From Oceanobacillus polygoni (lineage in GTDB: Bacteria; Bacillota; Bacilli; Bacillales; Amphibacillaceae), in contig NZ_PIJY01000016.1 in assembly GCF_008304605.1 (NCBI RefSeq), positions 46,832 through 110,831 on the forward strand: a stretch of 64,000 bases of DNA, given 5' to 3'. The notes under the pieces are model-generated. The model had not been told where the DNA came from, did no database searches, and saw only the letters and a program-made list of their open reading frames with translations. Of the stretch, positions 18,554 to 26,575 are shown piece by piece (positions within the stretch are counted from its first letter, which is position 1; every line of letters begins with the position of its first letter). The translations under genes and the position numbers were made by a program.

Positions 18554-19711
18554 ATGTTACCTTTAGAAGGGATTACTGTTATTGCATTGGAACAAGCAAT
18601 TGCGGCTCCATTTGCCACCCGCCAATTAGCAGATTTAGGAGCGAGGGTGATTAAAGTAGAAAGGCCAGCAGTTGGAGATTTTGCCAGAAGTTATGATTCT
18701 ACTGTTAATGGGATGTCCAGTCATTTTGTATGGTGCAACCGTTCAAAGGAGTCGATTGAACTCGATTTGAAGTCTGATGAAGGGAAAGAAGCACTAAGCC
18801 GTTTGCTTGAAAAAGCAGACGTACTCATACAGAATCTTGCACCAGGTGCGTTAGAACGAATGGGGTTTGAGCCTGAAGAATTGTTAGAAAAATACCCAAA
18901 GCTGATTGTTTGTAGTGTGTCAGGGTATGGAAAAAATGGTCCCTATGAACAAAAGAAAGCCTATGATTTATTAGTTCAGTGTGAAGCTGGTCTCGTGTCG
19001 ATTACCGGAAGTGAAGAAACACCATCAAAAGCTGGTATTTCGATTGCAGATATTGCTGCTGGAATGTATGCGTATACAGGGGTTTTGACAGCTTTATTAA
19101 ATCGTACAAAGACTGGAGAAGGAACGGTTATCGAAGTATCAATGCTCGAAGCACTAGGGGAATGGATGGGCTATCCTGCCTATTATGCTGCATACGGAGG
19201 AAATGAGCCAAAGCGTTCTGGTGCTAGTCACGCTACGATTTATCCGTACGGACCATTTCATTGTGGCGATAGTAAAACAGTGTTTATTGGGCTTCAAAAT
19301 GAAAGAGAGTGGAAGCATTTTTGTGAGCTTGTTCTTAAAAATAACGCTCTTACAGAAGATCCAAGATTTGTAACGAATTCAAAAAGGTCTGCAAATAAAA
19401 AGGAGCTGAAAGCGATTATTGAGACTGCATTTGAAGAGCTTACCTCCGAGCAAGTAATCGAAAGGTTGGAAAAAGCTAAAATCGCAAATGCACGTTTAAA
19501 TACTATGAAGGATTTCTTTAATCATCCCCAGCTAGCAGCACGAAAGCGTTGGGAGCACGTAGAAACACCAAACGGAGAGATTAGCGCACTTAAGCCACCT
19601 GCTACGATCTCAGGAATAGATACGATGATGAATCCAGTGCCAGCACTTGGTGAGCATACAAACAAAATTTTAGAGGAAATCGGGTTAGCACAAGAAGAGC
19701 TTCGAAATTAA
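18554..19711 (+). CDS. CaiB/BaiF family CoA-transferase (class III)
   Basis: 385 residues. Moves CoA between carboxylic acids through an aspartyl-CoA thioester. Family marks: VIALEQAIAAPFATRQLADLGARVIKVERP at the N-terminus, SIELDLKSDEGK, NLAPGALERMG, CSVSGYGKNGPY, KKAYDLLVQCEAG, and the catalytic Asp in ISIADIAAGMYA (about 160-171). Unlike the second CaiB protein of this window it has YD rather than HD in the fourth motif, so it is a transferase rather than a racemase. In this operon it would activate a dicarboxylic acid for the CitE-like lyase. ATG follows GGAGGAGGAA. Confidence 0.88.
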   Translation: MLPLEGITVIALEQAIAAPFATRQLADLGARVIKVERPAVGDFARSYDSTVNGMSSHFVWCNRSKESIELDLKSDEGKEALSRLLEKADVLIQNLAPGALERMGFEPEELLEKYPKLIVCSVSGYGKNGPYEQKKAYDLLVQCEAGLVSITGSEETPSKAGISIADIAAGMYAYTGVLTALLNRTKTGEGTVIEVSMLEALGEWMGYPAYYAAYGGNEPKRSGASHATIYPYGPFHCGDSKTVFIGLQNEREWKHFCELVLKNNALTEDPRFVTNSKRSANKKELKAIIETAFEELTSEQVIERLEKAKIANARLNTMKDFFNHPQLAARKRWEHVETPNGEISALKPPATISGIDTMMNPVPALGEHTNKILEEIGLAQEELRN

Positions 19712-19732
19712 AAGGATATGGAGGAGAAAAAA

Positions 19733-20266
19733 ATGGGATTAAAAGAAGGTTGGAATGGGCGATTTTATGAGGATTTTGAGATTGGTGATATTTATCAGCA
19801 CCCATTGGGCAGAACCGTAACGAAAACAGATAACATTTATATGACCCTACTAACACAGAACACAAACCCAATTCATTTCGATGACTATTACTCAGAGCAA
19901 ACGGAATTCGGTAAGCCTTTGGTAGATTCTACATTTACATTAGCTCTAGTAACCGGACAGTCGGTTACTGATCTTTCGCAGAATGCGATGGCAAATCTAG
20001 GTTGGGATGAAATTCGTCTTCCAAATCCTGTATTCGAGGGAGATGTCATCTATTCTTATTCAGAGGTACTTGAGAAAAGGGAATCGAAATCTAGACCAAA
20101 TGTTGGCATCGTCAAAGTAAAAACGAGTGGCTATAATCAAAGAGCGGAAATTGTGATTACTTATAAACGTACGTTTATGATTTACAAGAAAGAACACGCA
20201 CCAATGAAGGATAATAAATTATTAGAAAAAGTGCTGGAACAGGAAAAAGGTGTAACAAACAAGTAA
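19733..20266 (+). CDS. MaoC-family enoyl-CoA hydratase
   Basis: About 177 residues, a single hot-dog domain. The hydratase-2 motif is visible as NTNPIHFDDYYSEQTEFGKPLVDSTF (Asp/His pair near 43-52), followed by LPNPVFEGDVIYSYSEVLEKRESKSRPN, typical of the mesaconyl/itaconyl-CoA-hydratase-like branch found beside CitE genes. It would add water to an unsaturated acyl-CoA to give the 3-hydroxyacyl-CoA that CitE cleaves. ATG at 19733 is placed behind GGAGGAG. Starts about 20 bases after the CoA-transferase. Confidence 0.85.
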   Translation: MGLKEGWNGRFYEDFEIGDIYQHPLGRTVTKTDNIYMTLLTQNTNPIHFDDYYSEQTEFGKPLVDSTFTLALVTGQSVTDLSQNAMANLGWDEIRLPNPVFEGDVIYSYSEVLEKRESKSRPNVGIVKVKTSGYNQRAEIVITYKRTFMIYKKEHAPMKDNKLLEKVLEQEKGVTNK

Positions 20267-20396
20267 GTTTTTAAAAAAATATGAAGGCTGCGGGAGATGG
20301 CATGGGATATTAAAAGTACACTGCATTTGGGCAGGATGTAGTGAACAATGGTAGCATACTTCCGTTATTTTATAAAAATAAAAGGGGTTGAACAAT

Positions 20397-21596
20397 ATGG
20401 TTAACATGAAAGAAACAGACGCGCCAATTCGATTGAATGAAGAAGAAAGAAAGAAGCTTAGGGTGGAAGTTCGAGAACTATGTCAATCCTTTGGTAATGA
20501 GTATTGGAGGAAATTAGACGTACCGCGCGAATATCCTTATGAATTTGTTGAAGCACTAACAAAAGCTGGTTACTTATCTGTATTAATTCCTCAAGAATAT
20601 GGCGGAAAAGGTTATGGTATAGCAGAAGCGACAATTATTTTAGAAGAAATCCACCGGGCAGGGGGGCATGCAGCTGCTTGTCATGCACAGATGTATACGA
20701 TGGGAGCCCTCTTACGACATGGTAGCACAGAACAAAAGGAGAAATATTTACCAGGTATTGCTAAAGGAGAAATCCGTTTACAAGCTTTTTCTATAACAGA
20801 ACCGGAAGCAGGATCTAACACAACCGGAATTCAAACATTCGCAGAAAAAACAAAAGATGGTTATATCATTAATGGACATAAAAACTGGACGAGTCGAATT
20901 TTACAGTCTGATTTATTACTATTACTAGCTAGAACAACACCATTAGAGCAAGTGGAGAAAAAGTCAAAAGGCATTAGTCTCTTCTTAGTTGACTTGCGTG
21001 AAATAAGAAAGAGCCAACCAGAAGCACTTGTTGTTGAACCTGTTCGGACAATGTTCAATTATGCAACGAATAAAGTGTGGTATAAGGATATGGTAATCCC
21101 TCACAATAGTATCATCGGAGAAGAAGGAAAAGGTTTTAAATACGTGCTAGATGGTATGAATGCAGAGAGAATACTGCTTGCTGCTGAAACAATTGGAGAC
21201 GGTTACTTTTTTATTGATAAAGCTGTTAAATATGCTAGTGAACGAGAAGTTTTTAATCGTAAAATTGGCCAAAATCAAGGAGTCCAATTTCCAATTGCGC
21301 GAGCATATGCATCGATAAAGGCTGCTGATCTATTACGATATGAAGCGGCTGCAAAGTTTGATGCAGGCGATTCTTGCGGAGAAGAGGCGAATATGGCAAA
21401 GCTTTTATCGAGTGAGGCGAGCTGGGAGGCAGCAAATATTTGTCTTAACACATTTGGTGGAAATGGATTTGTAGATGAATATGATGTGGAGCGGAAATTT
21501 AGGGAAACACGAATGTACCAGGTTGCACCAGTGAACAACAATATGATTTTGGCTTATATTGGTCAGCATGTGCTTGGGATGCCGCGGTCTTATTAA
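20397..21596 (+). CDS. Acyl-CoA dehydrogenase
   Basis: About 399 residues, FAD enzyme introducing a 2,3 double bond into an acyl-CoA. Features: FSITEPEAGSNTTGIQTFA (flavin and substrate contacts, about 125-143), INGHKNWTSR, GMNAERILLAAETIGDGY, NRKIGQNQGVQFPIA and FGGNGFVDEYDVERKFRETR. Where most family members have a G-T/S-x-E containing the catalytic glutamate, this protein reads YQVAPVNNNM, so the base must come from elsewhere or the reaction differs. Last gene of the CitE operon, 130 bases behind MaoC; methylsuccinyl-CoA or a similar branched substrate is possible. ATG 20397 behind AAAGGGG. Confidence 0.85.
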   Translation: MVNMKETDAPIRLNEEERKKLRVEVRELCQSFGNEYWRKLDVPREYPYEFVEALTKAGYLSVLIPQEYGGKGYGIAEATIILEEIHRAGGHAAACHAQMYTMGALLRHGSTEQKEKYLPGIAKGEIRLQAFSITEPEAGSNTTGIQTFAEKTKDGYIINGHKNWTSRILQSDLLLLLARTTPLEQVEKKSKGISLFLVDLREIRKSQPEALVVEPVRTMFNYATNKVWYKDMVIPHNSIIGEEGKGFKYVLDGMNAERILLAAETIGDGYFFIDKAVKYASEREVFNRKIGQNQGVQFPIARAYASIKAADLLRYEAAAKFDAGDSCGEEANMAKLLSSEASWEAANICLNTFGGNGFVDEYDVERKFRETRMYQVAPVNNNMILAYIGQHVLGMPRSY

Positions 21597-21635
21597 AATA
21601 GATAATTTCATATGTATAACGGACAACAATGAAAT

Positions 21636-21670
21636 AAACCTGTGAATAATTTTAATTATTCACAGGTTTA
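21636..21670 (+). terminator. Terminator of the CitE operon
   Basis: AAACCTGTGAATAAT pairs perfectly with ATTATTCACAGGTTT around a 4-base loop. Confidence 0.75.
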
Positions 21671-21732
21671 AATACAAAGCCGTTTTGACAGCGGATATGT
21701 AGTCAAATTCACCTAACTCATAACGATAAATT

Positions 21733-21780
21733 TATAATGATTAAACCTTCAACAATTGAAATTAACATATCTAATTGTTG
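21733..21780. promoter_or_regulatory. TATAAT and downstream inverted repeat before the SLC13 gene
   Basis: A TATAAT at 21733-21738 is followed by CAACAATT (21750-21757) and its reverse complement AATTGTTG (21773-21780), 15 bases apart. No -35 is seen. The half-site resembles, but does not equal, the palindrome at 16654, 17511 and 23520. Confidence 0.35.
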
Positions 21781-21794
21781 TTAAGTGGCAAATA

Positions 21795-21809
21795 AAGTAA
21801 GCGCTTTCT
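21795..21809. promoter_or_regulatory. cre-like site upstream of the first SLC13 transporter
   Basis: AAGTAAGCGCTTTCT has one mismatch (second position) to WTGNAANCGNWNNCW and contains the palindromic AAGCGCTT core. It lies about 45 bases before the start codon. Confidence 0.4.
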
Positions 21810-21851
21810 ATTGGTGTTAATCTAATCCTAAATGTTGAAAGGAAGGGAAAA

Positions 21852-23450
21852 ATGATTCGTTTTATTGGAAACTTAATGAAAAGCGTAAGTGTAGAACGTT
21901 CATCATCTGCAGCTCCTAACATCATAATGAAAGAGCAAAAAATACAAAAGCCTACAACGAATCAATCTCCAGCACCGAAAAAAACATATCCTGCAAGTAA
22001 AATAGTTGGTCTTTTATTAGGTCCAGCACTATTTATATTGATTATGTTGTTCTTCTCACCACCTGGTTTATCCTATGAAGGAAAATCTGTCATTGCTGTA
22101 ACGTTATGGGTTGCTACATGGTGGATATCGGAAGCAATCCCGATTCCTGTCACATCACTTCTGCCCATACTGTTGTTGCCGATGACTGGTACTGTAACCT
22201 CAAATCAAGTCACTTCCTCCTATGGGAATGACATTATATTTTTATTTTTAGGAGGATTTTTTCTTGCTGCTGCTTTAGAAAAATGGAATCTTCATAAGCG
22301 GTTAGCTCTTCTGATATTAACGGTGATGGGTACAAAAACAAATAATTTATTATTTGGATTTATGTTTGCCACAGCCTTCTTGTCCATGTGGATTTCAGCA
22401 ACAGCGACAGCGATGATGATGATGCCAATGGGATTAGCTTTGGTAGCACAATTAAAAAACGTTAATTCAGTAGATCACGAGAAGTCAGATATTCGCAAAT
22501 TTGAAAAATCATTATTATTCAGTATTTGCTATGCAGCTACAGTTGGTGGAATGGCAACGATTGTTGGGAACCCACCGAACATGGTACTTGTGGCTCAAAT
22601 GCAACAATTTTTCAATATCGATATAAACTTTGGGGTTTGGATGATATTTGCAATGCCAATCGTGATTCTAATAATGTTTTTTTCGTGGTTGTATTTAAGC
22701 CGCTTTGCATTTCCTCTCCAAATTAAATCCATTCCCGGTGGTAAAGATTTAATTATACAGGAGAAACAACAGCTTGGAAAAAGTGGAAGAGAAGAGAAAA
22801 TTGTAATCGCTATCTTTTTATTCACCGCATTTATGTGGATTACAAGAGGCTTTATCTGGAATAATTACTTTCCATTTTTAACGGATGGTATGATTGCTAT
22901 TCTTGCAACCGTGCTTCTTTTTCTTATTCCAGCTTCTAAAGAAAAAGGGAGACGAATTTTGGAATGGGATGATTCCAAAAGCATTTCCTGGGGCGTTTTA
23001 TTGTTATTTGGTGGGGGACTGGCAATTGCGTCCGGATTCCAAGAATCCGGATTATCGGAGTGGATTGGTTCTAGCTTTTTAATGATGGATGACATGCCGT
23101 TGTGGGTGATGATTACGATTTCCATTTTCTTTGTTTTATTATTAACGGAAATAACGTCGAATACTGCTACTGCCACTATACTTTTACCAATCATGGCATC
23201 TGCTTCAATCGCATTAGATTTTCACCCATTTGCTTTGATGATTTCCTGTGTTTTTGCAGCCAATGCGGCTTTCATGCTTCCAGTTGCAACACCTCCTAAT
23301 GCCATTATATTTTCAACTGGTAAAATTACCATTTTGGATATGGTAAAAGTCGGGTTTGCTATGAATATCTTTACTGCAGTCATTATAATAATTGCAACCT
23401 TATACTGGCTTCCGGTTGTTTGGAATATCGATTTGACAATTATTCCTTAA
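21852..23450 (+). CDS. SLC13/DASS-family anion:sodium symporter
   Basis: 532 residues; an unusually long hydrophilic N-terminus (to about 50) precedes around 11-12 membrane segments. Family marks: WWISEAIPIPVTSLLPI (about 96-112), NDIIFLFLGGFF, and the two halves of the substrate/sodium site. The second half ITSNTATATILLPI has the normal Ser-Asn-Thr, but the first reads SMWISATATAMMMMP, with Ala where Asn is expected. DASS proteins import succinate, fumarate, malate or related dicarboxylates. It stands between the CitE operon and the MmgE/PrpD gene with its own promoter region, so it likely feeds their pathway. Confidence 0.88.
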   Translation: MIRFIGNLMKSVSVERSSSAAPNIIMKEQKIQKPTTNQSPAPKKTYPASKIVGLLLGPALFILIMLFFSPPGLSYEGKSVIAVTLWVATWWISEAIPIPVTSLLPILLLPMTGTVTSNQVTSSYGNDIIFLFLGGFFLAAALEKWNLHKRLALLILTVMGTKTNNLLFGFMFATAFLSMWISATATAMMMMPMGLALVAQLKNVNSVDHEKSDIRKFEKSLLFSICYAATVGGMATIVGNPPNMVLVAQMQQFFNIDINFGVWMIFAMPIVILIMFFSWLYLSRFAFPLQIKSIPGGKDLIIQEKQQLGKSGREEKIVIAIFLFTAFMWITRGFIWNNYFPFLTDGMIAILATVLLFLIPASKEKGRRILEWDDSKSISWGVLLLFGGGLAIASGFQESGLSEWIGSSFLMMDDMPLWVMITISIFFVLLLTEITSNTATATILLPIMASASIALDFHPFALMISCVFAANAAFMLPVATPPNAIIFSTGKITILDMVKVGFAMNIFTAVIIIIATLYWLPVVWNIDLTIIP

Positions 23451-23488
23451 AGGGTTGAAGCCTCAAAATATATTTAAAAGTAAAATTA

Positions 23489-23533
23489 TTTACAAAATAA
23501 AGAATACAAGCTACAATATATTGTATCCAATTT
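23489..23533 (+). promoter_or_regulatory. Promoter and GntR-type operator (site 3) of the MmgE/PrpD gene
   Basis: TTTACA (23489-23494), 17 bases, TACAAT (23512-23517), then ATTGTATCCAAT at 23520-23531, the same 12-mer as upstream of the CitE operon. A further TACAATATCC follows. The leader to the GTG start is about 120 bases. Confidence 0.6.
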
Positions 23534-23652
23534 TACAATATCCAAAAATAAATTTTTGAACTACAATTGAAGGCGCACTATTTATGTGTTTATTTCAAAT
23601 CTAAATCAGTGTCTAAGTGAAGTGTTACGAAACCTAAATTGGAGGTAAGCTT

Positions 23653-25032
23653 GTGGAACTAAGTAAAATAATTGCAAATTATGTAAAGGTCACTAGTTAT
23701 GACAGATTACCAGAGGAGGTTGTGGATTTTACAAAACAATGTATTTTAGATTACTTTGGCTCGGCTATTGCTGGTTCAGAGGAAGAACCGATACGGATCA
23801 TTGATGCCTACGTATCTGAAATGGGAGGATCACAGCAAGCTACATTAATAACTGGTGGTAAAACATCTGTTACTCAAGCAGCCTTTGTAAATGGAGCTTC
23901 AAGTCATATTGTAGAGTTAGATGACATTCATAAAGCATCCATTATTCATGCGGCTACTGTTGTGATTCCAGCAGCTTTTGCAATAGCTGAATGGAAACAT
24001 CTATCAGGGAAGGCATTAATAACTGCTATCGCAATTGGCTATGAAGTATGCTATCGAATTGGTGAAGCTGTTACACCATCGCATTATTACTATTGGCATA
24101 ATACCGCAACCTGTGGAAATTTTGGCGCAGCAGCGGCTGTAGCGAAATTACTGGATTTAAATGAAGAACAAATAATACATGCTTTAGGTAGTGCTGGTAC
24201 ACAGGCTGCGGGACTATGGGAATTTATTGAAGATGGAGCAATGTCTAAGCAATTACACCCAGGAAAAGCAGCAATGAACGGAGTAATTAGTTCACTTCTA
24301 GCAGAAAAAGGCTTTACAGGGGCACGGAAAATTCTCGAAGGTAATCGTGGCTTTTTTAATGCGATGAGTGAAAACTATGACGAATCATTGATAACAAAAG
24401 GACTTGGAGAACAATTTAAAATTATGGAAAATGGATTTAAAATTCATGCATCCTGCCGTCACACACATCATGCGATGGATTTAATGATAAATTTGAAAAA
24501 GAAAAAAGCGATAGAAGTTGAATCCATCCAAAAGGTAGTCGTTAAAACCTATCAGGTTGCTCTTAATATAACAGATAATAATAACCCAATAACTGAATAT
24601 GCGGCTAAATTTAGTATACAATTTTGTACAGCTCTAGCACTCGTTAAAGGAGAAGGTGGACTTAATGCTTTTAATGAAAAGACGTTATGGGATCAGAATG
24701 TTCGAAGTGTAATGGAGAAAGTAGAGGTACAAGTTGATCCAACGATTGACAAGAATTATCCTGAAAAATGGGGAGCAATAATCGAAGTCATTTTAAAAAC
24801 TGGTGAAAAGATTACAATGGAAACAGATTTCCCGAAAGGTGATCCGGAAAACCCTGTAACAAGAGAAAATCTAATTGCTAAATTTTTAGAGCTGTCTAAG
24901 GGGTTGCCAACAGTGGAAAGTGAATCAATCGTTAATCTGGTAATGACATTGGAAACGCGTGAATCTGTCGATGATATTATGAAGTTTTTTCAGGAAATGC
25001 CATTACTAGAAAAAAGTAATTATTTAAGTTAG
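23653..25032 (+). CDS. MmgE/PrpD family protein
   Basis: 459 residues. Family members include 2-methylcitrate dehydratase, cis-aconitate decarboxylase and iminodisuccinate epimerase. Typical segments: QCILDYFGSAIAGS, FVNGASSHIVELDDIHKAS (about 76-94), LHPGKAAMNGVISSLLAEKGFTGA (about 196-219) and IHASCRHTHHAMDLM (about 270-284). These identify the fold and active-site region but not the substrate. The GTG start at 23653 has TTGGAGGTAA upstream. It shares a promoter-operator arrangement with gntR and the CitE operon, so a role in the same organic-acid pathway is inferred. Confidence 0.85.
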   Translation: MELSKIIANYVKVTSYDRLPEEVVDFTKQCILDYFGSAIAGSEEEPIRIIDAYVSEMGGSQQATLITGGKTSVTQAAFVNGASSHIVELDDIHKASIIHAATVVIPAAFAIAEWKHLSGKALITAIAIGYEVCYRIGEAVTPSHYYYWHNTATCGNFGAAAAVAKLLDLNEEQIIHALGSAGTQAAGLWEFIEDGAMSKQLHPGKAAMNGVISSLLAEKGFTGARKILEGNRGFFNAMSENYDESLITKGLGEQFKIMENGFKIHASCRHTHHAMDLMINLKKKKAIEVESIQKVVVKTYQVALNITDNNNPITEYAAKFSIQFCTALALVKGEGGLNAFNEKTLWDQNVRSVMEKVEVQVDPTIDKNYPEKWGAIIEVILKTGEKITMETDFPKGDPENPVTRENLIAKFLELSKGLPTVESESIVNLVMTLETRESVDDIMKFFQEMPLLEKSNYLS

Positions 25033-25101
25033 TGGAAGAGATTGAAAAAAATCGACTTTTTAATACTTGTTGATAAAAATAATGCCACATAATATGAATG
25101 A

Positions 25102-25128
25102 ACAGTAAACTGATGAATTGTTTACTGT
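25102..25128. repeat. Inverted repeat after the MmgE/PrpD gene
   Basis: ACAGTAAAC pairs with GTTTACTGT across 9 bases, 70 bases behind the stop. There is no clean T run after it, so it may be a weak terminator or a protein site. Confidence 0.4.
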
Positions 25129-25138
25129 ATTCCATTTA

Positions 25139-25153
25139 ATGTAAGCGCTATAA
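25139..25153. promoter_or_regulatory. cre-like site
   Basis: ATGTAAGCGCTATAA matches WTGNAANCGNWNNCW except for the C near the end, and has the AGCGCT core. It lies just upstream of the decayed dehydrogenase. Confidence 0.3.
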
Positions 25154-25248
25154 TTTAGGGGATGATGAATATTAACACACAATTTAGATGAGGAGTTATT
25201 ATCACAAGTTTATTTTGAATTAGATAAGTCATGTATTACTTTTAATCA

Positions 25249-25568
25249 ATCTATTGTTATTCAAGAGCAGGAGGACTTGGTTTAAATGCTACAGCTCTAG
25301 CAAAAGAAGGAGGCACAACAGTTATTGTTATAGACGGAGTAGAAGATCGACTGCAACAAGCAAAGAAATTTGAGGCGAATTATACTATTAATCTTAATGA
25401 CTATGAAACGTTGGAAGACCGTACAAAAGCTATCTATGATTTAACGGATGGAGTTGATGCGGAATTTACATTGGATAACATAAAACCAGCATTAGACAGA
25501 TCTTTGGCAAGAGAAGTAACAAGGGGATAATTGTTATGGAGGGAGGTGTGACGATTAATAGGATTTAA
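25249..25568 (+). pseudogene. Remnant of a zinc-type alcohol dehydrogenase
   Basis: In one frame from about 25249 the sequence reads AGGLGLNATALAKEGG, then VIVIDGVEDRLQQAKKFEANYTINL and TKAIYDLTDGVDAEF, that is the NAD-binding half of a medium-chain zinc dehydrogenase, without the N-terminal catalytic domain. A stretch of the C-terminal domain is missing after DAEF, and the tail (LAREVTRG, then IIVMEGGV) needs a one-base shift near 25527. There is no start codon with a ribosome site. The gap 25033-25640 holds otherwise only the hairpin and cre-like site listed. Confidence 0.75.
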
Positions 25569-25640
25569 TTTTGTAATTCTAACTCCAACAGTTGGTGAAA
25601 TTTAGGTGTTTAGTCAAAATATAATAAATGGAGGGAAAAA

Positions 25641-26474
25641 ATGAACAAACCGAAGTTATATGTATTGGACACAGGAACGATGAAAATGGACAAAAACTAT
25701 ATGATAGCGATGCATAATCCAGCGAGTGTGGACAATCCCAATCCCCCTGCAGAGTTTGTTGAGTTCCCAGTATATGCTGTGTTAATTGATCATCCTGAAG
25801 GCAAAATTCTTTTTGATACTGGCTGTAACCCAGAAGGAATGGGTGAAGAAGGTCGCTGGCCAGAAGGGATTCAAAAGATGTTTCCTTCGTTTCAGGATGA
25901 GTCCTGTTACTTGATTAATCGGTTAGAACAATTAAACACAAGACCGGAAGATATTAAGTATGTAGTTGCTTCTCACCTACACTTAGATCATGCTGGATGT
26001 TTAGAATTATTCACGAATGCGACTATTATCGTTCACGATACAGAGCTCACTAACACGATGAAGCAGTATGCGATGACTAAAGATATGGGGGCCTATATTT
26101 GGGCAGATGTCAATGCATGGATTACAAATGATTTAACATGGAAAACAGTTATGCCGCATGAGGATGAATTAGAGCTTGCAAAAGGGGTGAAAATCCTTAA
26201 TTTTGGTCCTGGTCATGCTTGGGGTTTACTAGGATTGCACATTGAATTGCCAGGTGAGGGAGGGATTATTTTAGCATCTGATGCTGTATACACATCAGAA
26301 AGCTATGGTCCACCAGTGAAAATGCCAGGAATTATCTATGATTCTCTTGGATATTTAAACGCAGTGGAAAAGATTAAGAAATATGCAGAAAGAACCAATT
26401 CACAAGTCTGGTTTGGACATGACTCGGAGCAATTCAGAAGGTTTATTAAATCAACAGAAGGTTTTTATGAGTAA
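25641..26474 (+). CDS. Metallo-beta-lactamase-fold lactonase (AHL lactonase/AttM-like)
   Basis: 277 residues. Two-zinc hydrolase motif SHLHLDHAG with His112, His114, Asp116, His117, followed by FGPGHAWG, LASDAVY (bridging Asp) and FGHDSEQF at the C-terminus. Overall pattern (LDTGTM start, FDTGCNP, HLHLDHAG) is that of N-acyl-homoserine lactonases and the gamma-butyrolactonase AttM/BlcC. It would open a lactone to a hydroxy acid in the cytosol. Aldehyde and alcohol dehydrogenase genes follow, matching the enzyme set of blcABC, which favours a catabolic rather than quorum-quenching job, though both are possible. A hairpin separates it from the next gene. Confidence 0.82.
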   Translation: MNKPKLYVLDTGTMKMDKNYMIAMHNPASVDNPNPPAEFVEFPVYAVLIDHPEGKILFDTGCNPEGMGEEGRWPEGIQKMFPSFQDESCYLINRLEQLNTRPEDIKYVVASHLHLDHAGCLELFTNATIIVHDTELTNTMKQYAMTKDMGAYIWADVNAWITNDLTWKTVMPHEDELELAKGVKILNFGPGHAWGLLGLHIELPGEGGIILASDAVYTSESYGPPVKMPGIIYDSLGYLNAVEKIKKYAERTNSQVWFGHDSEQFRRFIKSTEGFYE

Positions 26475-26493
26475 CGCGAAAGATTAACAGATT

Positions 26494-26537
26494 AGTCTCG
26501 TGACATCTAGAATAGAATTGTCATGAGACTTGTTTTC
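26494..26537 (+). terminator. Hairpin between lactonase and aldehyde dehydrogenase genes
   Basis: AGTCTCGTGACA pairs with TGTCATGAGACT (one mismatch), then TGTTTTC. Likely a terminator, perhaps leaky, since no clear promoter for the next gene is visible in the remaining 40 bases. Confidence 0.6.
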
Positions 26538-26575
26538 TAAAGTTTAGAATGACAAAAAACGGAGGTTGGATCGAC

